Position numbers and translations under genes: made by a program. 64,000 nucleotides of DNA from Legionella gratiana (GTDB lineage: Bacteria; Pseudomonadota; Gammaproteobacteria; Legionellales; Legionellaceae): the NCBI RefSeq assembly GCF_001467695.1, contig NZ_LNYE01000020.1, forward strand, positions 159,369-223,368, given 5' to 3'. Of this stretch, positions 56,969 through 64,000 are shown in pieces. The notes below the pieces were generated by a model that was not told the origin of the DNA, did not search any database, and worked only from the letters and a program-made list of their open reading frames with translations. Position 1 is the stretch's first letter. Each line of letters starts with the position of its first letter.

Positions 56969-58434
56969 TTATCTAACCCCAATAAAGGCCAATAGTCATT
57001 GACTTTTTTAAGAATTTCTTCGTCCATAACAATGGGGACGCCCCATTCTCTTTGTGTTTCTCCAGGCCATTTACTGGTAGCATCCATACCCATTTTTGAG
57101 CCTAAACCAGACACTGGTGAAGCAAAATCAAGATAATCGATTGGTGTGTTTTCGACCATTACTGTATCTCGGCTCGGATCCATTCGTGTGGTCATTGCCC
57201 AGATTACATCCTGCCAATTGCGTGCATCAATATCATCATCACATACAATAACAAATTTGGTATACATAAATTGTCTCAAAAAAGACCATACCGCCATCAT
57301 AATTCGCTTTGCATGGCCAGGGTATTGTTTCTTGATCGTGACTACTGCCAAACGATAAGAACATCCCTCCGGAGGCAAATAAAAATCCACAATTTCAGGA
57401 AATTGCTTTTGCAATAAAGGAATAAAGACTTCATTTAAAGCAACACCTAAAATAGCAGGCTCATCGGGAGGTCTTCCTGTATACGTACTGTGGTAAATGG
57501 GATTATCTCTATGAGTAATACGCTCTACAGTAAACACTGGGAAAGACTGTACTTCATTATAATAGCCCGTATGATCACCATAAGGCCCTTCAGGTGCCTC
57601 GACTCCAGGATCTAAATACCCCTCTAGAATAATCTCTGCGCTTGCTGGTACATGTAATTCATTACCAATACATCGCGTTAATCGAGTCCGTTGACCTCGT
57701 AATAATCCTGCAAACGCATATTCCGATAAGGTGTCGGGTACGGGTGTTACTGCCGCCAGGATCGTTGCGGGATCCGCGCCTAAAGTCACTGCAACGGGAA
57801 ATCGCTCTCCGGGATACGCTTGCTGCCAAGCTTGATAGTCTAATGCGCCCCCTCGGTGCGATAACCAACGCATAATTAATTGATTTTTATTTAACAATTG
57901 TTGGCGATAAATTCCCATGTTTTCACGTGTTTGATAAGGCCCTTTAGTAGTCACAAGCCCCCAGGTTATTAATGGCGCTACATCTTTTGGCCAACAGGTT
58001 TGAATAGGCAAAGAAGTAAGATCAACCTCCTCTTTTTCCCAAACGTGAGTTTGACATTCCGCACCATTTATATATTTTGGTGCCATATTAAGTGCTTGCT
58101 TTAACAAGGGCAGTTTATTAAAAGCATCCTTAAATCCTTTAGGAGGTTCAGGTTCCTTTAAAGCAGCCAATAACTTACCTACTTCTCTTAATGCCTCAAT
58201 ATTGTCTTCACCCATACCCATTGCTACTCGCTCAACGGTACCAAACAAATTAGTTAATACAGGCATCTGATAGTTTGGCGTATTAGTAAAAAGCAATGCG
58301 GGGCCAGCGGAACGTAGCACCCTATCGCTAACAACAGTCATTTCAAGATAAGATGATACTGGATGGGTGATCCGCTTTAACAATCCTCGAGATTCAAGTT
58401 GGGCAATAAAATCTCTTAGATCAGAGTACTTCAT
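56965..58434 (-). CDS. ubiD: 4-hydroxy-3-polyprenylbenzoate decarboxylase UbiD
   Basis: UbiD decarboxylates the ubiquinone precursor with prenylated FMN. The 489-residue product covers the family length, with [17 protein letters not shown] at the N-terminus, [13 protein letters not shown], and the Glu-containing [11 protein letters not shown] segment near the active site. The flavin prenyltransferase ubiX is not in the window. It is translationally coupled to the flavin reductase. Confidence 0.96.
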   Translation of the reverse strand: MKYSDLRDFIAQLESRGLLKRITHPVSSYLEMTVVSDRVLRSAGPALLFTNTPNYQMPVLTNLFGTVERVAMGMGEDNIEALREVGKLLAALKEPEPPKGFKDAFNKLPLLKQALNMAPKYINGAECQTHVWEKEEVDLTSLPIQTCWPKDVAPLITWGLVTTKGPYQTRENMGIYRQQLLNKNQLIMRWLSHRGGALDYQAWQQAYPGERFPVAVTLGADPATILAAVTPVPDTLSEYAFAGLLRGQRTRLTRCIGNELHVPASAEIILEGYLDPGVEAPEGPYGDHTGYYNEVQSFPVFTVERITHRDNPIYHSTYTGRPPDEPAILGVALNEVFIPLLQKQFPEIVDFYLPPEGCSYRLAVVTIKKQYPGHAKRIMMAVWSFLRQFMYTKFVIVCDDDIDARNWQDVIWAMTTRMDPSRDTVMVENTPIDYLDFASPVSGLGSKMGMDATSKWPGETQREWGVPIVMDEEILKKVNDYWPLLGLDK

Positions 58435-58488
58435 GAATAAATCCCCTAGAGTAGTATCACTGCCAATAAAATTCTAAATAAAATCAAC

Positions 58489-58538
58489 TTGATATAAAAA
58501 ATGACGTTTATTTTTTATATCAAACTCACATTAAATGA
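58489..58538. repeat. Palindromic element E after rho
   Basis: TTGATATAAAAAAT at 58489-58502 pairs perfectly with ATTTTTTATATCAA at 58510-58523. The right arm is followed by ACTCACATTAAATGA, a variant of the flank seen in elements A and C. It lies between rho and ubiD on the minus strand, in a 302-bp gap (58435-58736) otherwise without recognised gene, and may terminate rho. Confidence 0.65.
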
Positions 58539-58736
58539 GATCCTGGATTTTCTACCTGAATCTTCTTACACATCCCTAAAAAACCCAGTCTAACTCTACT
58601 CTTTGAAATTCCGCGGCTTGTGCGCAGAATCCAAGAGCACTGTGCTAAAGAACTGGACTCCGCGGACATTCCATAGGGGTGTAGTCAACGATGTGATTAA
58701 GAAACTCTTAGGTATCCTCGAGGTCCAGTGAATGTG

Positions 58737-59999
58737 TTACTCTTGGCGTTTCATTGCATCGAAGAATTCTGCGTTGGTTTTATGGTTTTTCATACGCTCA
58801 AGTAAGAATTCAATTGCATCACACTCATCCATAGATTGAAGAATTTTACGCAATATCCATGTACGTTGCAGATCTTCTGGACTCAATAATAGATCTTCAC
58901 GACGAGTTCCTGAGCGATTAATGTTAATTGCTGGGAAAACGCGACGTTCAGCGATATTACGGCTCAAGTGGATTTCCATATTACCGGTTCCTTTGAACTC
59001 TTCATAAATCACTTCATCCATTTTCGAACCCGTGTCAACCAATGCCGTAGCAATAATAGTTAAGCTACCGCCTTCTTCTATATTACGTGCAGCACCATAT
59101 AAACGCTTAGGTCTTTGCAGCGCATTAGCATCAACACCTCCAGTAAGAACTTTACCTGAAGAAGGAATCACCGTATTGTAAGCACGTGCTAGACGAGTAA
59201 TCGAATCCAGTAAAATGACCACATCACGTTTGTGCTCAACCAGACGCTTCGCTTTTTCAATAACCATTTCCGCAACTTGCACATGGCGGTTAGCAGGTTC
59301 ATCGAAAGTACTGGCAACCACTTCACCTTTCACGGAACGTTGCATTTCAGTCACTTCTTCTGGACGCTCATCAATCAGTAAAACGATGAGATAACATTCA
59401 GGATAATTTTTCTCTATAGAACGAGCAATGTTTTGTAACATCAAAGTCTTACCCGCTTTTGGTGGAGAAACAATTAAGCCACGCTGGCCTCGACCAAAAG
59501 GAGCACATAGATCAACAACTCGTGCGGTCAAATCTTCAGTGCTACCATTTCCTTGCTCCATCACCAATCGCTCTGTAGCAAATAATGGCGTAAGGTTTTC
59601 AAATAAAATTTTTCGTTTGGCACTATCAGGTGAATCATAGTTGATTTCATCAACCTTTAATAAGGCAAAATAACGTTCATTATCTTTGGGAGGACGAATT
59701 TTACCTGAAATAGTATCGCCAGAACGTAGACCAAAACGTCTGATTTGACTGGGTGATACATAAATGTCATCAGGGCCCGCCAAATAAGAACCATCGGCAG
59801 AACGCAAAAAACCAAAACCATCAGTCAATACTTCTAAAACACCATCACCATGTATGTCTTCACCCTTTAAAGCGTGGGCCTTAAGAATGGCAAATATAAT
59901 TTCTTGTTTGCGCATACGGGAAGGATTTTCGACACCAATCTCTTGTGCGATGTTAAAGAGATCGGCAATAGGCAATTGCTTAAGTTCACTAAGATTCAT
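58737..59999 (-). CDS. rho: Transcription termination factor Rho
   Basis: The Rho hexamer is an RNA-dependent ATPase that ends transcription. The 420-residue product is near the E. coli length (419). It has the N-terminal [14 protein letters not shown], the RNA-binding cold-shock-like domain (DGFGFLRS), Walker A (PPKAGKT), Walker B ([10 protein letters not shown]) and the Q/R-loop region [15 protein letters not shown] at 59999 is taken as the start, not the ATG at 60008. Confidence 0.97.
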   Translation of the reverse strand: MNLSELKQLPIADLFNIAQEIGVENPSRMRKQEIIFAILKAHALKGEDIHGDGVLEVLTDGFGFLRSADGSYLAGPDDIYVSPSQIRRFGLRSGDTISGKIRPPKDNERYFALLKVDEINYDSPDSAKRKILFENLTPLFATERLVMEQGNGSTEDLTARVVDLCAPFGRGQRGLIVSPPKAGKTLMLQNIARSIEKNYPECYLIVLLIDERPEEVTEMQRSVKGEVVASTFDEPANRHVQVAEMVIEKAKRLVEHKRDVVILLDSITRLARAYNTVIPSSGKVLTGGVDANALQRPKRLYGAARNIEEGGSLTIIATALVDTGSKMDEVIYEEFKGTGNMEIHLSRNIAERRVFPAININRSGTRREDLLLSPEDLQRTWILRKILQSMDECDAIEFLLERMKNHKTNAEFFDAMKRQE

Positions 60000-60085
60000 A
60001 CTTCTCACTTGATTGGTTGTTTAAACGAATTGAATATCCGGGAAAATGTTTAATAAGAATAGCAGCTAAGGATTCAATGCTGCCT

Positions 60086-60112
60086 ATGTGATATAGTGTT
60101 AGTATATCACAT
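60086..60112. promoter_or_regulatory. Inverted repeat in the rho leader
   Basis: ATGTGATATA (60086-60095) and TATATCACAT (60103-60112) are perfect 10-bp arms with a 7-nt spacer, about 90 bp ahead of rho. The dyad could be an operator or a leader hairpin contributing to Rho autoregulation, or the trxA terminator, since it lies beyond the trxA stop. Confidence 0.45.
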
Positions 60113-60176
60113 ATTGCAAACAGGCTATCACAGCTTTACTAAAAGATACAACATTTTTATATAGAAAAATAAAAAA

Positions 60177-60503
60177 TTAAACGTGGCTCTCAACAAAAGC
60201 ACTTAATTGGGATTTTGAAAGCAAGCCCATCTTAACTGCTTCAACTTGACCATTTTTAAATAAAATCAATGTAGGAATACTCATCACACCATATTTTGCA
60301 GGAGTTTGTGGATGTTCATCTATATTAATTTTGGCAAACGTTACTTGCTCACTATGAGTAGCAGCTACTTCTTCCAATATAGGAGTTAATGCACGACACG
60401 GACCACACCATTCAGCCCAAAAATCAACTAATACAGGTTTATTGGACTGCAGAACATCTTGTTCAAAGCTTGCATCCGTTATCGTTTTAATAAGATCGCT
60501 CAT
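60177..60503 (-). CDS. trxA: Thioredoxin 1
   Basis: A 108-residue thioredoxin with the active site WCGPC (residues 32-36), the PILEEVA and KYGVMSIPTLILFKNG segments with the cis-Pro, and the usual length. It is cytosolic. Divergence of function is not expected. It lies immediately upstream of rho, an arrangement common to gammaproteobacteria (trxA-rho). Confidence 0.97.
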   Translation of the reverse strand: MSDLIKTITDASFEQDVLQSNKPVLVDFWAEWCGPCRALTPILEEVAATHSEQVTFAKINIDEHPQTPAKYGVMSIPTLILFKNGQVEAVKMGLLSKSQLSAFVESHV

Positions 60504-60542
60504 GTGTAAACCTCTGTTGGTTAAAATTCGTTAACTTACCTA

Positions 60543-61271
60543 TTATAGATCACCACCCACTGCTTGCAACACACTTAATGCAGTAATTGCCGCAGTTTCC
60601 GTACGTAAAATTCTTGGACCCAAAGAGAGTGGCTGAAACCCATACTTACCTGCATAGTGAACCTCCTGCTCACTTAATCCACCTTCCGGTCCAATAAGCA
60701 AAGCAATAACTGATGTCCCAATGGCGTAATCACGCCAAGTTTTAGTTCCTCCTGGATGCAAAATTAATCTTAATCCAGCTTGAACTTCTTCCATATAGCG
60801 GCTTAGAGCAATAGGTAAATGGACTGTAGGGACTTGATTACGCCCCGATTGTTCACAAGCAGCAATTACAATAGCCTGCCATTGATGAAGTTTTTTGGTC
60901 ATTCGCTCTTTATCTAATTTGACCACGCAGCGTTCTGTAATAATGGGAGTGATGCTGGCCACACCTAATTCGACTGCTTTTTGCATCACCCATTCCATAC
61001 GCTCCCCTTTGGAAATGGCTTGCGCCAAATGAATCGCTAAAGGTGATTCACGAGTTGTGTCTTTTATCGAGCCTAAAACGACAATAACCTGTTTTTTTTT
61101 CACAGCCTCTATGGTTGCATCAAATTCGCGATTATCACCACAAAATAAAGTAAGGTGCTCACCAACTTGCATACGCAAAACTACTCCAACATGTTGACTG
61201 GCTTCTGGAGACAATTCTAATAACTGGCCAGTGTCGTAGTTGCCTGGCTGATAAATACGTACTGCTCTCAT
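60543..61271 (-). CDS. rsmE: 16S rRNA (uracil-N3)-methyltransferase RsmE
   Basis: RsmE methylates U1498 of 16S rRNA. The 242-residue product has an N-terminal PUA-like part (MRAVRIYQPG) and a SPOUT knot with LLIGPEGGLSEQEV and LGPRILRTETAAITAL. ATG at 61271 is chosen; the longer frame starts with a TTG lacking a good site. It precedes trxA by 39 bp. Confidence 0.95.
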   Translation of the reverse strand: MRAVRIYQPGNYDTGQLLELSPEASQHVGVVLRMQVGEHLTLFCGDNREFDATIEAVKKKQVIVVLGSIKDTTRESPLAIHLAQAISKGERMEWVMQKAVELGVASITPIITERCVVKLDKERMTKKLHQWQAIVIAACEQSGRNQVPTVHLPIALSRYMEEVQAGLRLILHPGGTKTWRDYAIGTSVIALLIGPEGGLSEQEVHYAGKYGFQPLSLGPRILRTETAAITALSVLQAVGGDL

Positions 61272-61387
61272 GGTTTTTTTGTTCTCTTTCGTTGCCAAAG
61301 TGAAGCAGGATCAAAGTTAACAGAAGCCCCTGTACTCAGGCACGTATAATTAGAATTCGTACTAAAACAGCACTATAACAAAAATTA

Positions 61388-61434
61388 GGATCTGTTTACA
61401 ATTCGGGTCAAGAAAGTAGAATTGTGAACAGACC
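61388..61434. repeat. Imperfect inverted repeat upstream of fumC
   Basis: GGATCTGTTTACAATTC (61388-61404) pairs with GAATTGTGAACAGACC (61419-61434) with a one-base bulge and one mismatched pair, around a 14-nt loop. It lies 68 bp upstream of fumC and could form a leader structure or be a dispersed repeat. Confidence 0.5.
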
Positions 61435-61501
61435 CTACTTATTTTTGCCCCATATGATAGAATTTTTTATTTCATCAAACGGGCTAAGGAAATTAACAAT
61501 C

Positions 61502-62893
61502 ATGAGTAAAACACGTATTGAATCCGACAGTATGGGCGAAATTACTGTTCCTGCTGATAAATATTGGGGGGCACAAACTGAGCGCTCGTTACATCACTTT
61601 AACATAGGCAAAGACATTATGCCTCGTGAAATTACTCACGCTTTTGGGATTCTAAAAAAAGCGGCTGCACTCACTAATCTTGATTTAGGTAAATTACCAC
61701 AAGAAAAAGCGGATCTCATTGTTCAAGCTGCGGAGGAAGTCAGTAAAGGAATGTTGGATGCACATTTTCCTTTACATGTATGGCAAACAGGCAGTGGTAC
61801 TCAATCAAATATGAATGCAAATGAAGTCATTTCAAATCGCGCCATAGAATTAGCAGGTGGAATCATGGGCAGTAAATCGCCCATTCATCCGAATGATCAT
61901 GTAAACATGTCTCAATCTTCAAATGATACGTTCCCAACAGCCATGCATATTGCTGCCGCCATTGCGTTTCATGAACGATTAATCCCTGCAGTAAAAAATT
62001 TACGTGATGCCTTGGCAGTTAAAATGAACGCATTTAAAGATATAGTTAAAATTGGTCGTACTCATTTACAAGATGCAGTACCTCTAACTTTAGGCCAAGA
62101 ATTTTCAGGTTATGTTGCTCAACTTGACGCTTGTATAAAAAGGCTTGAGGATGTGTTACCTGAATTATATGAATTGGCAGCAGGAGGAACTGCAGTAGGG
62201 ACTGGCTTAAATACTCATCCTCAATTTGCCACCAAAGTAGCAGAACATATTGCTCAAATCACCAAACTTCCGTTCACCAGTGCTCCTAATAAATTTGCCG
62301 CTCTTGCATCCCATGAGGCTTTAGTTTTTGCTCACAGTGCAATGAAAACTCTTGCTTGCGCCCTAATGAAAATTGCCAATGATATTCGCTGGTTAGCCTC
62401 AGGACCTCGATGTGGTATAGGCGAGCTTACAATACCCGAAAATGAACCTGGATCGTCCATCATGCCTGGGAAAGTAAATCCCACTCAATGTGAAGCCATG
62501 ACTATGGTTTGCACTCAAGTTTTAGGTAATGATGCCACTGTAGGTATCGCCGATAGCCAAGGTAATTTTGAATTGAATGTATTTAAACCTGTGATTATCT
62601 TGAATGTACTTCATTCTCTTAACTTATTGACTGATACTTGTCGTTCTTTTCAAGAGTTTTGCGCTGAAGGAATTGAAGCTAATCACCAAATAATTGATTA
62701 CTATTTACATCATTCGTTAATGTTAGTCACTGCGTTGAATCAGCATATTGGTTACGATAAAGCAGCTAAAATTGCTAAAACGGCACACCAGGATAATTCT
62801 TCTTTGCAAGAAGCAGCAATCAAGCTCGGCTTTCTAACTGCAGAACAATTTGCTGAATTTGTAAAACCAGAAGAAATGACATCACCTCATTAA
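61502..62893 (+). CDS. fumC: Class II fumarate hydratase FumC
   Basis: The iron-independent fumarase of the TCA cycle (fumarate to malate). The 463-residue product has [36 protein letters not shown], the catalytic loop signature [12 protein letters not shown], and normal length. ATG at 61502 has AAGGA at Shine-Dalgarno distance; the open frame extends upstream to 61424 without family similarity. It converges with the lipoprotein gene and is followed by a terminator. Confidence 0.97.
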   Translation: MSKTRIESDSMGEITVPADKYWGAQTERSLHHFNIGKDIMPREITHAFGILKKAAALTNLDLGKLPQEKADLIVQAAEEVSKGMLDAHFPLHVWQTGSGTQSNMNANEVISNRAIELAGGIMGSKSPIHPNDHVNMSQSSNDTFPTAMHIAAAIAFHERLIPAVKNLRDALAVKMNAFKDIVKIGRTHLQDAVPLTLGQEFSGYVAQLDACIKRLEDVLPELYELAAGGTAVGTGLNTHPQFATKVAEHIAQITKLPFTSAPNKFAALASHEALVFAHSAMKTLACALMKIANDIRWLASGPRCGIGELTIPENEPGSSIMPGKVNPTQCEAMTMVCTQVLGNDATVGIADSQGNFELNVFKPVIILNVLHSLNLLTDTCRSFQEFCAEGIEANHQIIDYYLHHSLMLVTALNQHIGYDKAAKIAKTAHQDNSSLQEAAIKLGFLTAEQFAEFVKPEEMTSPH

Positions 62894-62937
62894 TTCTACC
62901 GAAAATCCTAGGAAGTAAAGACTCCTCACGAATATTT

Positions 62938-62963
62938 GCCTTTCTGCCTATAAGCAGAAAGGC
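62938..62963. terminator. Bidirectional terminator after fumC
   Basis: GCCTTTCTGC (62938-62947) and GCAGAAAGGC (62954-62963) form a perfect 10-bp stem with a 6-nt loop between the convergent fumC and lipoprotein genes. There is no long T tract on either side. Confidence 0.75.
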
Positions 62964-62979
62964 TATGAAGTACTGAATA

Positions 62980-63228
62980 TTATTGAATTACAGGAAGTTG
63001 GGGTGCTGCTTTACGAGTAGGCCCAGGGGTCGCTTGTTGCGTGGGATCTTTTGAAGCATAAGTTTTTTGCTGCGCTTTTGCTTTCTGGACCGCTTGCTTC
63101 TCCGTTTTATTCATAGGTTCATAAGATTGAGGATATGTTTGCTCTGAGCGTTGCATATCCATACATGCACATAGCCCCAAAGATAAAGCGATTCCAAAAC
63201 ACCATTTTAATGATTTAAAATTTGGCAT
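62980..63228 (-). CDS. Small lipoprotein
   Basis: An 82-residue product with a signal sequence ending in a lipobox (LGLCAC, Cys22 as the lipidated residue). The mature region is short, rich in Gln, Lys and Pro, with no recognised domain. GGGAGC lies ahead of the ATG. Probably an inner- or outer-membrane lipoprotein; function unknown. Confidence 0.72.
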   Translation of the reverse strand: MPNFKSLKWCFGIALSLGLCACMDMQRSEQTYPQSYEPMNKTEKQAVQKAKAQQKTYASKDPTQQATPGPTRKAAPQLPVIQ

Positions 63229-63377
63229 AGTGAGCTCCCTGCTTTTTTATTGTTTTAGTGAGTAGAAGATAAATATAGATTAAAAAAATTAAAATCACCA
63301 CTTATACTGTAAGAAATTTTTTTTTTCGATTAAAAGCCCTATAATTAAAATCCCTATTCTTCAATCAAGGACTCAAT

Positions 63378-64000
63378 ATGATTTATTCGAACATACTTGC
63401 GACCATTGGGCATACTCCCGTTGTAAAAATTAATCGCCTCGGTCGTGATCTAGAGTGTGAGCTCTATGCCAAATGTGAATTTTTTAACCCAGGAGGCTCC
63501 GTAAAAGATCGTATTGGGTATGAGATGGTTGTTCATGCTGAACGAGATGGACTCATTAAACCAGGCGATACACTTATAGAGCCCACTTCTGGGAATACAG
63601 GAATAGGTATTGCATTGGCAGGAGCCGTACTTGGCTATAAAGTCATTATCACCATGCCAGAAAAAATGAGCCAAGAAAAGCAATCGGTGCTCGAACGCTT
63701 AGGAGCAACAATTTATCGTACCCCGACTGAAGCTGCTTATAATGATCCCGAAAGCCACATTTCCTTAGCGAAAAGACTACAGGCAGAAATCCCTAATTCA
63801 TATATCCTTGATCAATATGCTAACCCTAATAACCCTAACGCTCATTATCGAGGTACAGCCCAAGAAATTATTGATGATTTCGGTAAAGACTTACACATGA
63901 TTGTTGCAGGCGTAGGTACTGGCGGCACTATTACTGGTATCGCAAAACGTCTTAAAGAATATAACCCTTCTATTAAAATCATTGGTGTTGATCCGGAAGG
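63378..64000 (+). CDS. Cystathionine beta-synthase-like PLP enzyme (partial, runs off the window)
   Basis: The first 207 residues are in the window. The PLP lysine is in GGSVKDR, with the substrate-binding loop TSGNTG and the cofactor-binding VGTGGTITG. The [24 protein letters not shown] and [14 protein letters not shown] segments match cystathionine beta-synthase more closely than O-acetylserine sulfhydrylase (CysK/CysM). If a CBS, it condenses serine and homocysteine (transsulfuration). AAGGACT lies ahead of the ATG. The C-terminal part is outside the window. Confidence 0.85.
   Translation, partial: MIYSNILATIGHTPVVKINRLGRDLECELYAKCEFFNPGGSVKDRIGYEMVVHAERDGLIKPGDTLIEPTSGNTGIGIALAGAVLGYKVIITMPEKMSQEKQSVLERLGATIYRTPTEAAYNDPESHISLAKRLQAEIPNSYILDQYANPNNPNAHYRGTAQEIIDDFGKDLHMIVAGVGTGGTITGIAKRLKEYNPSIKIIGVDPE

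Overview
The window is AT-rich bacterial DNA that reads as a chromosome segment of a gammaproteobacterium of the family Legionellaceae (Legionella or a close relative). The evidence is the origin-type cluster mnmG-rsmG-parA-parB, a caa3-type cytochrome oxidase operon next to a tetraheme cytochrome, complete Q-biosynthesis genes (ubiE-ubiJ-ubiB, ubiD), and a scatter of eukaryote-oriented orphan proteins of the kind secreted by Dot/Icm systems. Species assignment is inference. No rRNA, tRNA, CRISPR array or intact insertion sequence was recognised.

Layout. 1-2.1 kb: the end of a Bat-type VWA/TPR gene carrying a 15-bp coding tandem repeat, then batD. 2.2-3.6 kb: an orphan coiled-coil/membrane protein with an internal duplication. 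3.8-8.0 kb: mnmG-rsmG-parA-parB. 8.3-11.2 kb: a probable C58/YopT-like cysteine protease, an FNR-type oxygen sensor, an FNR-like operator and a fatty acid desaturase. 11.5-17.5 kb: ctaC-ctaD-ctaG-ctaE and a tetraheme cytochrome c. 17.6-19.8 kb: LysE-type exporter, DUF1841, and a DUF2975/XRE pair. 20-23.4 kb: ubiE-ubiJ-ubiB-tatA-tatB. 23.4-28.1 kb: an orphan protein, GNAT, MsrBA fusion, lytic transglycosylase and a diheme peroxidase-like protein. 28.2-30.8 kb: LysR regulator divergent from an FAD oxidoreductase. 31-38.6 kb: one minus-strand run from rsmA through a degenerate HD-type protein and apaH to a four-gene MacAB/TolC-like efflux system. 38.8-40 kb: panD-tatC.

The accessory part is 40-55.2 kb. 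It holds two tandem paralogs with a metacaspase-like CysHisSerGly motif, a DUF2490 protein, two small orphans, a sphingomyelinase-like phosphoesterase, a LysR/2OG-oxygenase/alanine-dehydrogenase-like cluster, a JmjC-like protein and a 792-residue protein with a possible glycosyltransferase fold. Between 49.97 and 52.77 kb lie at least four gene remnants: an MFS transporter, a tetrapyrrole-methylase-type methyltransferase, an Abi-type phage-defence protein and a Dam-type DNA methylase. This looks like a decayed island.

55.6-64 kb returns to housekeeping genes: hspQ, a flavin reductase overlapping ubiD, rho, trxA, rsmE, fumC, a small lipoprotein and the start of a cystathionine beta-synthase-like gene. 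Palindromic intergenic elements related to each other recur near 2.1, 8.1, 26.6, 38.7 and 58.5 kb, and other inverted repeats lie near 9.2, 30.9 and 61.4 kb.

The strongest candidates for new biology are the tandem CHSG-motif paralogs (40.2-43.1 kb), the putative YopT-like protease (8.3 kb), the GT-B-like 792-residue protein (52.8 kb) and the oxygenase/dehydrogenase pair (48-50 kb).
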